This document shows, piece by piece, positions 8,177-17,773 of a DNA stretch of 64,000 nt. Each line of letters begins with the position of its first letter. Within the stretch, counting starts at the first letter, position 1. Position numbers and translations under genes: made by a program. Location of the stretch: contig JAGBAV010000099.1 of NCBI GenBank assembly GCA_017938795.1, positions 20,335 through 84,334 of the forward strand, read 5' to 3'. Below the pieces are notes generated by a model, which saw only the letters and a program-made list of their open reading frames with translations, did no database searches and was not told the DNA's origin. Source of the stretch: Clostridia bacterium. GTDB taxonomy: Bacteria > Bacillota > Clostridia > Christensenellales > Aristaeellaceae.

Positions 8177-11100
8177 ATGGCCGAGCTGTACAGAGACTAC
8201 TTTGACATAGACCCGGAGTTTTTCCCCGCCGTCAACGCTAGCGTCATTGAACAGCATCCCAACCTCTGGGAGAAGTTCTATCCTCACGAGACATTTGTCA
8301 AGCTCATGCGGGATCTGATCAGCTGCGTCAGCCGCCTGCAGAAGCTGTCTGTCTGGGTGGAGGGCGAATACGGCACCGGTAAATCCCATGCCGTACTGAC
8401 TCTCAAAAAACTGCTAGAGGCGGATGATACCACCACGAAAGCCTACTTTGACCGGTTCCCGGAGCAGCTGGGCAACGACCTGTATAATAAGCTCTACTCC
8501 CTGAAACACGCCGGGAGCATACTTGTGGTGCATCGTTACGCTTCTTCCGATATTACCAGTGAAACGGATCTGCTCTTTGACGTACAGGACAGCATTGTTG
8601 CCGCACTGCGCGAGAAGGGATACAAGGAAGGCGACGGCGCATTGCGTTCGGCGGCCATTCAGTGGTTGAGCGATCCTGACAACAAAGCCTATTTCAACGG
8701 CCTGATGAAGGGTGCCTATGCGACGACCTTCGGCGGAGATGACGTGGACGCCCTGATCAAAAAGCTGCAGACATTCGAAGGCCTGCCGCTTTCCGAAATC
8801 ATGACGAAGGTCATGAAAGTGGCCAATGAGCGCGGTATCCGCGTACTGACCCTGACCAAAGAAGTGCTGCAGGATTGGATCCGCGCAGTCATCAAGGATA
8901 ATAACCTGTACGGTCTCATATTCATCTGGGATGAATTTACAGATTTCTTCAAAAACAACCGTACCCGTCTGTCCGGCCTGCAGGCGCTGGTGGAAATGTC
9001 CGAGGGGGACTTCTTCTATCTGATCCCCGTCACCCACAATGTAGCCAACCTGTTCCCGGCTAAAGACAAGGACTGGAACGTCATCAGCCATCGCTTTGTG
9101 CAGCCCTTCTGCAATATCGAGCTGCCGGACAATATGGCTTTCCGCCTGATGGGCAAAGCCTTGGAAAAGCGCCAAGATACCCACCTGATGGATGAATGGT
9201 CGGAAACCTCCGAAGAACTCTATGAGCGCACCAGGGACGCCCGCGTCCTGGTGAAGAAGCAGGCCAAGATTCAGGATACAGAGCTGCGCGATGTGCTGCC
9301 GCTGCATCCGTATGCCGCGCTTCTACTCAAAAACATGGCCAGTTATTACGCCGGCGATGTGCGGAGCATGTTCGACTTCCTAAAAAACGACACCGGCGAC
9401 GAAATCCGCGGCTTTAAGTGGTTTATCGATACATTTGGCCCCGCAGATGACAATCCCCTACTGACAGTGGACTTGTTGTGGGACTTCTTCTATGAAAAGG
9501 GTAAGGAGATGCTGGACAGGGATGTACGCAAGGTACTGGACAGCTTTGGCCGCGCCCGCAATCTGATCGGCGATGAGCCGCGCATCTTGAAAGCGATTCT
9601 GCTGATGCAGGCCATTTATGAGAAAACCGGCTCTCAAGTGGAAGTGCTCGCTCCTAGTTCAAAGAACATCGAATACGCATTCATGGGTTCTGATCTGGAC
9701 GATGGGCAGCCCACAAAGATCGCGGACAGTCTTGTCAGGAAGAAGATTCTCTACAAGACGCCGGGCTCTAACCTTTATAGTGCACTCCTCAGCGCGGATG
9801 ACGACATTCCTCCGGTGGATGTGAAATTTTCGAATCTTCTGACTGAAGGCGAGATGCAGACGGTCATTGCCCCCAAAGGAGCGCTGAAGCTGCGCTACGA
9901 CTTTACCTTGGTGGCTGACGCAAGCCGTCTGGAACAGCAGCTCAAAGGCATCGTGAACCAGGGCAAAGACAATCGGATACACTCCGTGATTGCATTTGCC
10001 AAGAGTGGCATAGATGCCTATGAGCTTTCTAAGGCGTTTAGTACTTTCGCGCGTGACGAGCGCTTCCATTCCATCGTATTCATCGATGTCACTCTTACGC
10101 CACTGGGTGACGACCGCTTTGAGCAGATCTCTGATTCCAAAGCCAAGTATGAATACTGGCTGAAGAAACAGGGCGACATGGCGGGTCAGTACAGCAAGAA
10201 TGTGAGCGAAGTACTGAAAGACTGGCGCAAGAGTGTCGAGAAGGGCGAGTTCATCATCTATTGGGAGAACGCGCCGACCGGCAAACGCGTTCCGACATTG
10301 GATGCGCTTTACACCGAACTGGGCGCCGTCAATCGTAAACGCTATTCTGATGGCTTGGAGACTTTTGCCGCCAATGCCACCGATACCATGTGGCAGGCGA
10401 ATCAGCTGAAAAATGGCGTGGGCCTTGGCGCAGGTTCTGGTGGGACGTTGGGGCAGTTTAGCTGCGTTCCCAAGGATCTGGGCGAAGCCTGGACCACGGA
10501 GCGCTATTGGGAAGCTCTGCCTATGCTGACAATCTCCAAAATCAAACGCACAGTGGATACCATGATTACCAAGGCATTCAGAACGGGCGACCGAATCTCC
10601 ATCCGGGACATCTATGAGAAATTGTATGAAGCGCCATATGGCTTCATGCCCTGTAATCAGACGGCATTCATCCTTGGTTTCCTTTTGCGGGAATATGCCG
10701 ATGGTTCTTTCTCCTCGAGCGACGGAATCAAATCGGACAAATTGGATAATGACAAGCTGAAGAACATTGTCTCCGAGTACATTTCCGAGCGCATGACACC
10801 GACCCTACGCTATAAGGATAAGTATATCGTGAAGATGACGGAGGAAATCAAGGCCTTTGTGGCGGCCTCCGCCACGATCTTCGGCCGCTCTGTCAACGTT
10901 TCACTGATGGAGGATATCCGGGATACTGTGGTACGGCCCGCTATGCATGCACTGCCCTTCCCGATGTGGTGTCTGAAGTACTTGGGAGATGGGCCTTCCT
11001 TCAAGAACAGCACCGAAAACGTGCATCGGCTGATCGACCTCTATACTGCTTTCGCCAACAGTGGCAGCACCGATGGGCGCTCTGATAATGATATAGCCAC

Positions 11101-12337
11101 CGACATAGGCAGACTTGTGATTCGTCATCCCGGGCTGGCAGAGGACCTGCACAGCATCGTGTCCGAACAGAAAGTACGGGAGGGCATGAAGAACTATTTG
11201 GATGGCTTTGAGGATGGTATCCTGCCCAAACTCGGCGAACAGATTAGTGATGGCGGACAGTATATTACTCGCCTGCAACAGAGGTTCAGCGCCGATGCGG
11301 CAAACTGGGTCTGGTTCAAGGAGACAGCCGATCAGCAGATTCGTATGCTGATTCTAGAATACAGAATCGTTGTCGCAAGCAACACGGTGATTCTGCACAG
11401 CAATTCTTTCGGAGGTTGCATCGAAGAGTGGTGCAATGTCTGCAAAAACATCAAAATCTCCTATCTGTACGCCAAGAGCTACTGGGATGATCTTGGACCG
11501 TTTATGGAGATTCTGTATGGAATTAAAAAATCTGGTGAGCTTCAGGAAAACCGTCGTGAGCAGTTCCTGCAGCTGATCACAGATAAAGGCGCGGCTTTCA
11601 AAACCTTCTATAACCATCAGGAAGGCGTGTTTGCCAACGCCTGCAGTTATATTCTCCAGGGTCTTGACACGGATTCTGTCAGCGAAATCTATAAACAGCT
11701 GCTGGGCAGCGAACTCTTCACATCCGAAAAGAGCTATTATCAGCAGCGCGTCCAGGAAACGGTGAAAACCTGGAGCGAGAGCCAGGAAGGCGCTAAACTG
11801 ATTAAAGTCTGGAAGGATACGACAAAGACGGAGTCACCGCGTGCTTGGTCGCAGGCTTATCTGATGCCTGTTCTCTGCATGGTGGATGACCCCGGCGAAG
11901 AGATCATAGCAAAAGAGGCCTTTGATGCCATCAATGCTGTTGCGAAGAAAAAGAAAGTCGACGGACGGAGTATTGAGGATGCGATGAAATTCCTGCAGTC
12001 CCATGCTGTTCTGCTTCAGAAGCTGGATGACTCTGCTGCGAGGGATGATACTTTCCGCAAGCGCATCCTGGGTCGCTACGATGTGCTACTCCAGAATATT
12101 GAAGAGGTCAAGCATGAGCTGGAGCAGCATTTGTTAGAACATCCGTATGACTGGTATCATCTAACCAGTCTGGAAAACGCCCTCCGCAAAAAGGCCGAAT
12201 TCGTGTATAACGGATCAGGCTACGAGCTTGCAGTTCAAAAGATTGATGAGATGGATATCGCTGATGTGAAGCGTTATCTAAAGGATCTTATTGAGAAGAA
12301 CATGACCGTGGGCATCGAGATCATCCGCGAAAACTGA
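8177..12337 (+). CDS. brxC: BrxC-like giant P-loop ATPase
   Basis: A 1386-residue cytoplasmic ATPase. Walker A is GEYGTGKS at 63-70, and a Walker B-like FIWDEF lies near 249-254. It begins with a short acidic segment naming no known enzyme domain, and the rest is long helical regions, as in BrxC/PglY proteins (usually about 1200 residues). BrxC is an essential ATPase of BREX complexes and interacts with PglZ; here it sits directly before pglZ, with ATG following an AGGAGGAAA site. The stop overlaps the region used as the ribosome site of pglZ. No nuclease motif was seen. Identification rests on P-loop type, size and gene order, since sequence conservation in this family is weak; a DndH/SspC-like ATPase is the alternative. 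Confidence 0.8.
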   Translation: MAELYRDYFDIDPEFFPAVNASVIEQHPNLWEKFYPHETFVKLMRDLISCVSRLQKLSVWVEGEYGTGKSHAVLTLKKLLEADDTTTKAYFDRFPEQLGNDLYNKLYSLKHAGSILVVHRYASSDITSETDLLFDVQDSIVAALREKGYKEGDGALRSAAIQWLSDPDNKAYFNGLMKGAYATTFGGDDVDALIKKLQTFEGLPLSEIMTKVMKVANERGIRVLTLTKEVLQDWIRAVIKDNNLYGLIFIWDEFTDFFKNNRTRLSGLQALVEMSEGDFFYLIPVTHNVANLFPAKDKDWNVISHRFVQPFCNIELPDNMAFRLMGKALEKRQDTHLMDEWSETSEELYERTRDARVLVKKQAKIQDTELRDVLPLHPYAALLLKNMASYYAGDVRSMFDFLKNDTGDEIRGFKWFIDTFGPADDNPLLTVDLLWDFFYEKGKEMLDRDVRKVLDSFGRARNLIGDEPRILKAILLMQAIYEKTGSQVEVLAPSSKNIEYAFMGSDLDDGQPTKIADSLVRKKILYKTPGSNLYSALLSADDDIPPVDVKFSNLLTEGEMQTVIAPKGALKLRYDFTLVADASRLEQQLKGIVNQGKDNRIHSVIAFAKSGIDAYELSKAFSTFARDERFHSIVFIDVTLTPLGDDRFEQISDSKAKYEYWLKKQGDMAGQYSKNVSEVLKDWRKSVEKGEFIIYWENAPTGKRVPTLDALYTELGAVNRKRYSDGLETFAANATDTMWQANQLKNGVGLGAGSGGTLGQFSCVPKDLGEAWTTERYWEALPMLTISKIKRTVDTMITKAFRTGDRISIRDIYEKLYEAPYGFMPCNQTAFILGFLLREYADGSFSSSDGIKSDKLDNDKLKNIVSEYISERMTPTLRYKDKYIVKMTEEIKAFVAASATIFGRSVNVSLMEDIRDTVVRPAMHALPFPMWCLKYLGDGPSFKNSTENVHRLIDLYTAFANSGSTDGRSDNDIATDIGRLVIRHPGLAEDLHSIVSEQKVREGMKNYLDGFEDGILPKLGEQISDGGQYITRLQQRFSADAANWVWFKETADQQIRMLILEYRIVVASNTVILHSNSFGGCIEEWCNVCKNIKISYLYAKSYWDDLGPFMEILYGIKKSGELQENRREQFLQLITDKGAAFKTFYNHQEGVFANACSYILQGLDTDSVSEIYKQLLGSELFTSEKSYYQQRVQETVKTWSESQEGAKLIKVWKDTTKTESPRAWSQAYLMPVLCMVDDPGEEIIAKEAFDAINAVAKKKKVDGRSIEDAMKFLQSHAVLLQKLDDSAARDDTFRKRILGRYDVLLQNIEEVKHELEQHLLEHPYDWYHLTSLENALRKKAEFVYNGSGYELAVQKIDEMDIADVKRYLKDLIEKNMTVGIEIIREN

Positions 12338-12347
12338 GGTGTCTTAC

Positions 12348-14633
12348 ATGAAGATCAGTGATATTTACGGACGGATAGAAAGATACTTGCGCAGTGATGA
12401 TACACGACCAAGGATTGTCAACTTCCAAGACCGCGCATCCCTCATTGCGTTCCGAGATCATTTTAACGTTGGGACTGCTGCGTTCAAAATGCCATCTGAT
12501 TACAGCAAGGTCGATGAAGACATCCTGACGGAGAATCTGTATGCTGAGATTCAATCGTTCCAAGGGAATCTCTTCCTGATTGGCTTCACATCGCAACTGA
12601 AGCTGAAAGGCCGTGACACGCTGCATCAGTTCATTGCTCAGATTGCGCATATGACACGAAACTCTGGAAAGCTGATTCTCGTATGCTTCTGCTGCGCGGA
12701 AATGCTTCACTTTGATGATACCCGTATCCAGGGGTTGGTGTATCCTGCAGATGACGCGACCAGCAATCTTCCCCAATTACGCTTTGTCGGTGACGACATC
12801 TCAATCTCCAAGGACCAAAAGGTAACGAAGGGCATTGACAAGGTCGGGCTGCTGGTTGAAACCGTTTATGCAGATACCCTCTTGATACGCACAAAAAAGC
12901 TTGCGCAAGATTATCCGAATTCCATGCTTCATATAGAGGAACTCGTAGACGCCTATGCTGCATTATGCAGCTTTGATCCAGCCACCGCCGGATTAGATAA
13001 AGCATTGGGTAAAGCAGATCAGTGGGCCTTTGCGTTGAAATATATTTCATCCGATGGCAGTTGGAATAACCTGGTGACACACCTCTTTGGCAGTCCCTAT
13101 ACACTTGATCTTGCTGTAGGGCAATGGGATCGCTTTACCGATGATATGCAGTGGCTGTATTTCATTGCGCTGAAGCTCTTTGGCGCGCAGAAAAACTGGT
13201 GCCTGAATCAAGCAGCAAACGCGGCATCATCACCCAAAGATATGGTACGGAAGATCTATCGCTCTATTCTGGGAGAGGACTGCAATTCAACAGCCTTCAT
13301 CAACCGGTATCGAGAAAGAAAGCAGTTGTTACAGCAGATGTTTGATGTAGAAGATGATGCGGAAGTCATCGACTATATAAAAATGACGAAGCAGCACAAG
13401 AAAGATGCAATACGATATCTGACGAATAATACAAAGCTTGAAAAAGAAGCCATCATCGACCTGATCAGCGTTTATGCTCAAGAGTATACTTTGCAAGAAC
13501 TCAGGAGCATTCTGGAAGAAGTATATCCCGACCTGGCTGCTTACCTGGATGAATATTCCTTCCCCGGGAATAACTGGCTGGATGCATATTTTACGGAGTA
13601 TCGTTATTCTAAAGTCATAAACCGGGTTTCCCCTGAACTGAGAGAAACGGCTCAGCAGCAGGCTGTTGATCATGACTTTTTGAAGCTCTTGCCCAGAATT
13701 GCTGTAGTGGACAGCATACCGAAGGACGGGACCTTCCTTTTCTTCGTCGATGCTATGGGCGTAGAGTTTATTCCGTATATCGTGCAAAAATGCCGGGAGT
13801 ACGATTTAAAGATTACCATAACGGTATCGCACTGCGAGCTTCCTTCGCTGACGCGGTGCAACAAGGATTTCTTTGAATCCTATCCACCCGAGCAGAGAAC
13901 GAAAGTATCTGAGCTCGATGATATCATTCATCACGGCAAAGAAAACTACGATTACCAGGTAACCAAAACGCCTCTTCATTTGATCCGGGAACTGGAAATC
14001 ATTGATGAAGTGCTCAGAAACGCGAGGACAAGACTTTTATTCGGCAACTCAACCACCAGGGTTCTTCTGGTCGCTGACCATGGCGCGACCCGCATGGCAG
14101 TGATCAACGAGCACATCATTGATATCGATGTCAATTCCAAGGGGACAAACGGTGGACGTGTATGTGAATACACCGAAGCTGTGAAAACAGTCCCTTGTGC
14201 CATCCGTGAGGGCGATTATTACGTACTCGCAAGCTACGACCGCTTTAAAGGCGGACAACCCGCCAACGTAGAAGCACACGGTGGCGGGACGCTGGAAGAA
14301 GTGCTTGTTCCCGTAATAACACTGTCAATGCCGACCGAGGAGGTCGAGGTTCAGGTAGAAACAAAGATCGTTGAGTACAGTTTCAAACAGCAGCCTGTAT
14401 TGAAACTGTTCTCGAAAACGATTCTTACAAATGCCAGCGTGCTGATTAACGGGAAATGGTACGAAGCAGATGCCTCGATAGATGGCCAGAACTTCTCGTT
14501 TATGTTGGCGGGACTTAAGAAAGGTCAGTATACTGCCGCTTTGTATGCCAACAGAAGTGAAGTTGCCACCGGACTGACGTTTGAATTGAGAAGCAAAGCC
14601 GGTAGCTCAACGGGCAAGGCCGGTATACTGTAA
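12348..14633 (+). CDS. pglZ: PglZ-domain protein (alkaline-phosphatase superfamily)
   Basis: A 761-residue protein. The C-terminal half carries the PglZ domain: LFFVDAMG with D468, VADHG with D577-H578, and AHGGG with H644 followed by LEEVLVPV. These are the metal-ligand positions expected of the alkaline-phosphatase fold. PglZ is the signature protein of all BREX systems and binds zinc; PglZ domains also serve as nuclease-like effectors elsewhere. The N-terminal 400 residues are unassigned. I chose ATG 12348 because GAGGTG at 12336-12341 lies six bases ahead, whereas the GTG at 12339 falls within that site. It lies between brxC and brxL, the order expected of type 4. Confidence 0.88.
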   Translation: MKISDIYGRIERYLRSDDTRPRIVNFQDRASLIAFRDHFNVGTAAFKMPSDYSKVDEDILTENLYAEIQSFQGNLFLIGFTSQLKLKGRDTLHQFIAQIAHMTRNSGKLILVCFCCAEMLHFDDTRIQGLVYPADDATSNLPQLRFVGDDISISKDQKVTKGIDKVGLLVETVYADTLLIRTKKLAQDYPNSMLHIEELVDAYAALCSFDPATAGLDKALGKADQWAFALKYISSDGSWNNLVTHLFGSPYTLDLAVGQWDRFTDDMQWLYFIALKLFGAQKNWCLNQAANAASSPKDMVRKIYRSILGEDCNSTAFINRYRERKQLLQQMFDVEDDAEVIDYIKMTKQHKKDAIRYLTNNTKLEKEAIIDLISVYAQEYTLQELRSILEEVYPDLAAYLDEYSFPGNNWLDAYFTEYRYSKVINRVSPELRETAQQQAVDHDFLKLLPRIAVVDSIPKDGTFLFFVDAMGVEFIPYIVQKCREYDLKITITVSHCELPSLTRCNKDFFESYPPEQRTKVSELDDIIHHGKENYDYQVTKTPLHLIRELEIIDEVLRNARTRLLFGNSTTRVLLVADHGATRMAVINEHIIDIDVNSKGTNGGRVCEYTEAVKTVPCAIREGDYYVLASYDRFKGGQPANVEAHGGGTLEEVLVPVITLSMPTEEVEVQVETKIVEYSFKQQPVLKLFSKTILTNASVLINGKWYEADASIDGQNFSFMLAGLKKGQYTAALYANRSEVATGLTFELRSKAGSSTGKAGIL

Positions 14634-14644
14634 GGAGCGATCAC

Positions 14645-16087
14645 ATGGAAGAGAAACTGCGTGAAGTATTTGAGGAAATGGCGGTCTACAAAGACTTGAA
14701 GACGAGCAATTTCCTGAAAACACTGGGGTTGCCTTCTTTCCTTCGCGATTGGCTGCTGAGGAAATTTGAAGATGATGAGGGGCAATTCGATATTGCAGAG
14801 CTGCAAGAATTTGTCCGAACTTATCTTCCGCGCCAGGATGAATGGACAAAAATAAAAGATATGATCATGTTCGAAAACGAACGTGTGAGTATTCTGACTA
14901 AGATCATTGTCAGCATTGACATTAAAACGCAGGCGGTTACTTTTGAACTGCCTATGTTTGGGCTTACCCCAAAGGAAACGATCATCGAGCCTGATGTTTG
15001 GAATGATGTCAAGGACGAACTAGTCAACAGCAAGGAAACCTGGGGCGTTGTGGAACTTGGATACCGGATACCAATGCCCGAAATGCATCAGCCAGGGAAA
15101 ATCAAGCTGACCAATTTTACAAGCTTTTGTCCGTACACGGTTGATCTTGATTTTTACAAAGAGGCCCGTGCAGAGTTCTCCACAGAAGAGTGGATTCGCC
15201 TGCTCCTTGGCGCTATCGATTACAATGCTGACGGTTATAAATGCGAGACGGAAAAAATGGCCACCTTGACACGGCTTTTGCCCTTTGTTGAAAAACGGCT
15301 TAATTTGATTGAACTTGCGCCAAAGGGGACGGGAAAATCCTATTTGTTCGGACAGATCAGCCGCTATGGCTGGCTTTCGAATGGCGGTACGATGTCCAGA
15401 GCTAAGATGTTCTATGATATGAGCAAAAGAGCGCCTGGTCTCGTAAGCTGCAACGATTATGTCGCAATTGATGAGATCCAGGCTACCGAGTTCCCGAATC
15501 CGCTCGAAATGCGCTCTTCATTGCAGGGATATCTTGAAAACAATGGTACCTTTACTGTTGGTACATACAGCGGAACTGGTGAGGCTGGACTTATTCTACT
15601 TGGCAACATCGATCAGGAGATCATGGACGAATACCAGTTTATGTTCGGAGACCTTCCTGGCATTTTCAGGATTGATGGCGCTTTGCTTGATAGATTCCAT
15701 GGATTCATCAAGGGCTGGGATATACCACAGGTGAACGATGGAATGAAAATCTGTGGATGGGCATTGAATTCAGAGTATTTCTGTACGATCATGCATCTTC
15801 TCCGCGAAGACATCAGCTATAGGGCTATCGTTGATCAGTTGCTGGACGTGCCGGATGACGCTTATACAAGAGATACAGAGGCGGTTAAACGTATTGCGAC
15901 TGCCTATCTGAAGCTCCTATTTCCGCACGTCAGAACCGCTGCGGATGTAAATCCAAAGGAGTTTAAACGCTATTGTCTGACTCCTGCCTGCAAGATGAGA
16001 AGAATCATCCGCATGCAGATCAGCATGTTCGACAGTTCGTACAACAGCGAGCTGCCGCAGTTCAAAATAAGGGAAGTTGTCGAATGA
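14645..16087 (+). CDS. brxL: BrxL-like AAA+ protein (short form, no Lon protease domain seen)
   Basis: A 480-residue AAA+ protein with Walker A PKGTGKS at 226-232 and Walker B YVAIDE at 272-277, then a sensor-like LLGNID. BrxL of type 1 systems is about 680 residues and ends in a Lon-like fold. This form ends soon after the ATPase core (about 150 residues) and shows no Ser-Lys protease dyad, matching the shorter TIGR02688-type proteins also labelled Lon-like. BrxL forms a DNA-translocating barrel required for phage exclusion. The start follows AAGGAG by seven bases. The stop overlaps the next ATG by four bases, so the small protein that follows is translationally coupled. Confidence 0.85.
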   Translation: MEEKLREVFEEMAVYKDLKTSNFLKTLGLPSFLRDWLLRKFEDDEGQFDIAELQEFVRTYLPRQDEWTKIKDMIMFENERVSILTKIIVSIDIKTQAVTFELPMFGLTPKETIIEPDVWNDVKDELVNSKETWGVVELGYRIPMPEMHQPGKIKLTNFTSFCPYTVDLDFYKEARAEFSTEEWIRLLLGAIDYNADGYKCETEKMATLTRLLPFVEKRLNLIELAPKGTGKSYLFGQISRYGWLSNGGTMSRAKMFYDMSKRAPGLVSCNDYVAIDEIQATEFPNPLEMRSSLQGYLENNGTFTVGTYSGTGEAGLILLGNIDQEIMDEYQFMFGDLPGIFRIDGALLDRFHGFIKGWDIPQVNDGMKICGWALNSEYFCTIMHLLREDISYRAIVDQLLDVPDDAYTRDTEAVKRIATAYLKLLFPHVRTAADVNPKEFKRYCLTPACKMRRIIRMQISMFDSSYNSELPQFKIREVVE

Positions 16088-16281
16088 AATATATCTGTAT
16101 TGCATGTGGCAAAGAAATAACTGAGAAAGATACGATAGGTATTAACAAAAAACTTCTTGGACAAAAGGTAAAAAGCCTTTATTGCATGCCATGTCTCGCA
16201 GACTACCTCAGAACCACTGTGGAAGATCTGAATGAAAAAATCGAAGAATTCAAGGAGGAAGGTTGTAAACTGTTTTCATGA
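16084..16281 (+). CDS. 65-residue double-CxxC protein in the BREX operon
   Basis: A short protein with two CxxC pairs, C5/C8 and C34/C37, spaced like a zinc ribbon or rubredoxin-like knuckle, followed by a Lys/Glu-rich helix. It overlaps brxL by four bases at its start and the cysteine desulfurase by four bases at its end, so it is almost certainly expressed with both. An upstream ATG at 15973 in the same frame lies inside brxL and is rejected. Possible roles are a zinc-binding adaptor or a sulfur/iron carrier between desulfurase and BrxP. Neither is proven and I do not recognise the family. Confidence 0.75.
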   Translation: MKYICIACGKEITEKDTIGINKKLLGQKVKSLYCMPCLADYLRTTVEDLNEKIEEFKEEGCKLFS

Positions 16282-17405
16282 ACAAAACAATGATTTACGC
16301 AGATCATGCGGCAACTACGGCATTAAGCCCAACTGCTTATGAAGCTATGCTGCCGTGGCTCCAGGACAAGTATGGCAACCCTTCCACCCTCTACAGCCTT
16401 GCCCGGGATCCGCGCAAGGCTCTTGCGCATTCAAGGGAAATGATAGCAGCTGCTATCAATGCCGACGCCAGTGAAATTTTCTTTACTTCGGGCGGCACAG
16501 AGGCAGACAACTGGGCGCTGAAGGGAACGGCATTTCAGTATGAGCGCGGGAAAGGCATTATCACCAGTGCTATCGAACACCACGCTATCCTGAATAGTTG
16601 CGCCGCACTGGAACGGATGGGGTATCCTATTGCTACTCTTCCGGTAGATTCGGAGGGTGTAGTTGATTCAGATGCATTGAAATCCTCGCCAATGTCCGAT
16701 GCTGTATTAGTTTCAGTAATGCTTGCTAACAATGAGATTGGCACCATCGAACCCGTCGCAGAGTTAGCGCAAATCGCGCATCAAGCGGGCGTTCTGTTTC
16801 ACACAGATGCCGTACAGGCAATTGGGCATATCCCCGTGGATGTTAAGACGCTGCATGTTGATATGCTGTCCGCATCAGCACATAAGTTCAATGGCCCGAA
16901 GGGAGCTGGCTTCCTTTATGTCCGCAATGGTGTTAACCTCATTCCTTTGTTGGATGGCGGTGGCCAGGAGCGTGGCATGCGCGCCGGTACCGAGAACGTT
17001 GCACACATCGTCGGCATGGCTGCCGCGTTGCAGGAGCATATGGAACACTTGGCCCAGGAAATCAAGTATCTAAATAAACTTTCCGGTAGACTGATCGATC
17101 AATTGAAGCAATATGGACTTGAATTTCGAATTAACGGAAGCCACGACAGGACCCCTGGTAGCTTAAGTCTATCCTTCAAAGCCGTTGATGGTGAAATGCT
17201 GCTGCATCGTCTTGACTTGATGGGTACGGCAGTAGCTACAGGGTCTGCCTGCAATTCCAAAGATGCCGTGCTGTCTCATGTGATTCGGGCAATTTCTGTA
17301 CCGAAAGAGTACGCTCACGGGACGATTCGGGTCACTTTGGGAATGGATAATACGTCAGAACATGTTGACAGGATTGCGCAGCAAATCACATCGATTCTAC
17401 ATTGA
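16278..17405 (+). CDS. Cysteine desulfurase (DndA/IscS/NifS type)
   Basis: A 375-residue PLP enzyme of fold type I that removes sulfur from cysteine as an enzyme-bound persulfide. Visible are AADHAATT near the start, SGGTEADN, HTDAVQA, the PLP-binding SAHKF with K203, and the catalytic loop GSACN with C325. The length fits IscS/DndA (about 380-400). It overlaps the small CxxC protein by four bases and closes the operon, so its sulfur most likely goes to the BrxP-like protein, as DndA supplies DndC and SspA supplies SspD. No IscU, iscR or thiI lies nearby, which argues against a housekeeping iron-sulfur or tRNA-thiolation role. Type 4 BREX operons with a built-in desulfurase are worth noting. 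Confidence 0.9.
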   Translation: MNKTMIYADHAATTALSPTAYEAMLPWLQDKYGNPSTLYSLARDPRKALAHSREMIAAAINADASEIFFTSGGTEADNWALKGTAFQYERGKGIITSAIEHHAILNSCAALERMGYPIATLPVDSEGVVDSDALKSSPMSDAVLVSVMLANNEIGTIEPVAELAQIAHQAGVLFHTDAVQAIGHIPVDVKTLHVDMLSASAHKFNGPKGAGFLYVRNGVNLIPLLDGGGQERGMRAGTENVAHIVGMAAALQEHMEHLAQEIKYLNKLSGRLIDQLKQYGLEFRINGSHDRTPGSLSLSFKAVDGEMLLHRLDLMGTAVATGSACNSKDAVLSHVIRAISVPKEYAHGTIRVTLGMDNTSEHVDRIAQQITSILH

Positions 17406-17589
17406 CGGATTCCGTTATCTGTCGTTCGCGTAAATGTTATGACAATACCCGTTATGAAAGTTATTTATATTGATCTCGGCTTGAAGACATGAATTCACAA
17501 CATTACGCGATACCCTACAAAGTTACACGTTAGCATCACAACATTAGGCTTTCCCGTTTGGTAATATGTCGCACCGATGATCATTATCA

Positions 17590-17771
17590 CCTCTTTGGAG
17601 TGCCGTGATCTCAATGGAAACTATTGTGCCTTTTTTACGTCCGGTGGTAGCGGGGGGAAGACCAACGATGCCCTTCTCCCGAGCTGCAGAGATGCAAAAC
17701 TCGTTGAAAAAAAGGTCTTCAAAGCCACAGCCACAAAAGATGAACTGGCAGCTTGGATGGATAAGTTCTAA
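17590..17771 (+). pseudogene. Frameshifted remnant of a flavodoxin gene (C-terminal part)
   Basis: One plus frame gives METIVPF and the next gives FFTSGGSGGK...LLPSC...LVEKKVF...KDELAAWMDKF, which together follow the C-terminal quarter of short-chain flavodoxins (TVxPFxTSGxSG...AWxxxL). The switch between frames near 17630 and the lack of any N-terminal FMN loop mark it as decayed. It is followed at once by a good terminator. It says nothing about the defence operon beyond gene turnover at the island edge. Confidence 0.5.
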
Positions 17772-17773
17772 AC

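Noticed and set aside
15973-16281. 102-residue version of the double-CxxC protein
   Set aside because: The added residues lie inside brxL in another frame; ATG 16084 overlaps the brxL stop as expected for coupling.
2304-17405. Type 1 BREX or a classical Dnd operon
   Set aside because: No PglX methylase, BrxA or BrxB is present, and neither DndB, DndD nor DndE is seen; PglZ and BrxL argue against a pure Dnd/Ssp system.
17577-17771. Intact small gene of 64 codons
   Set aside because: No ribosome site, and the recognisable flavodoxin sequence runs in two frames, indicating a remnant.
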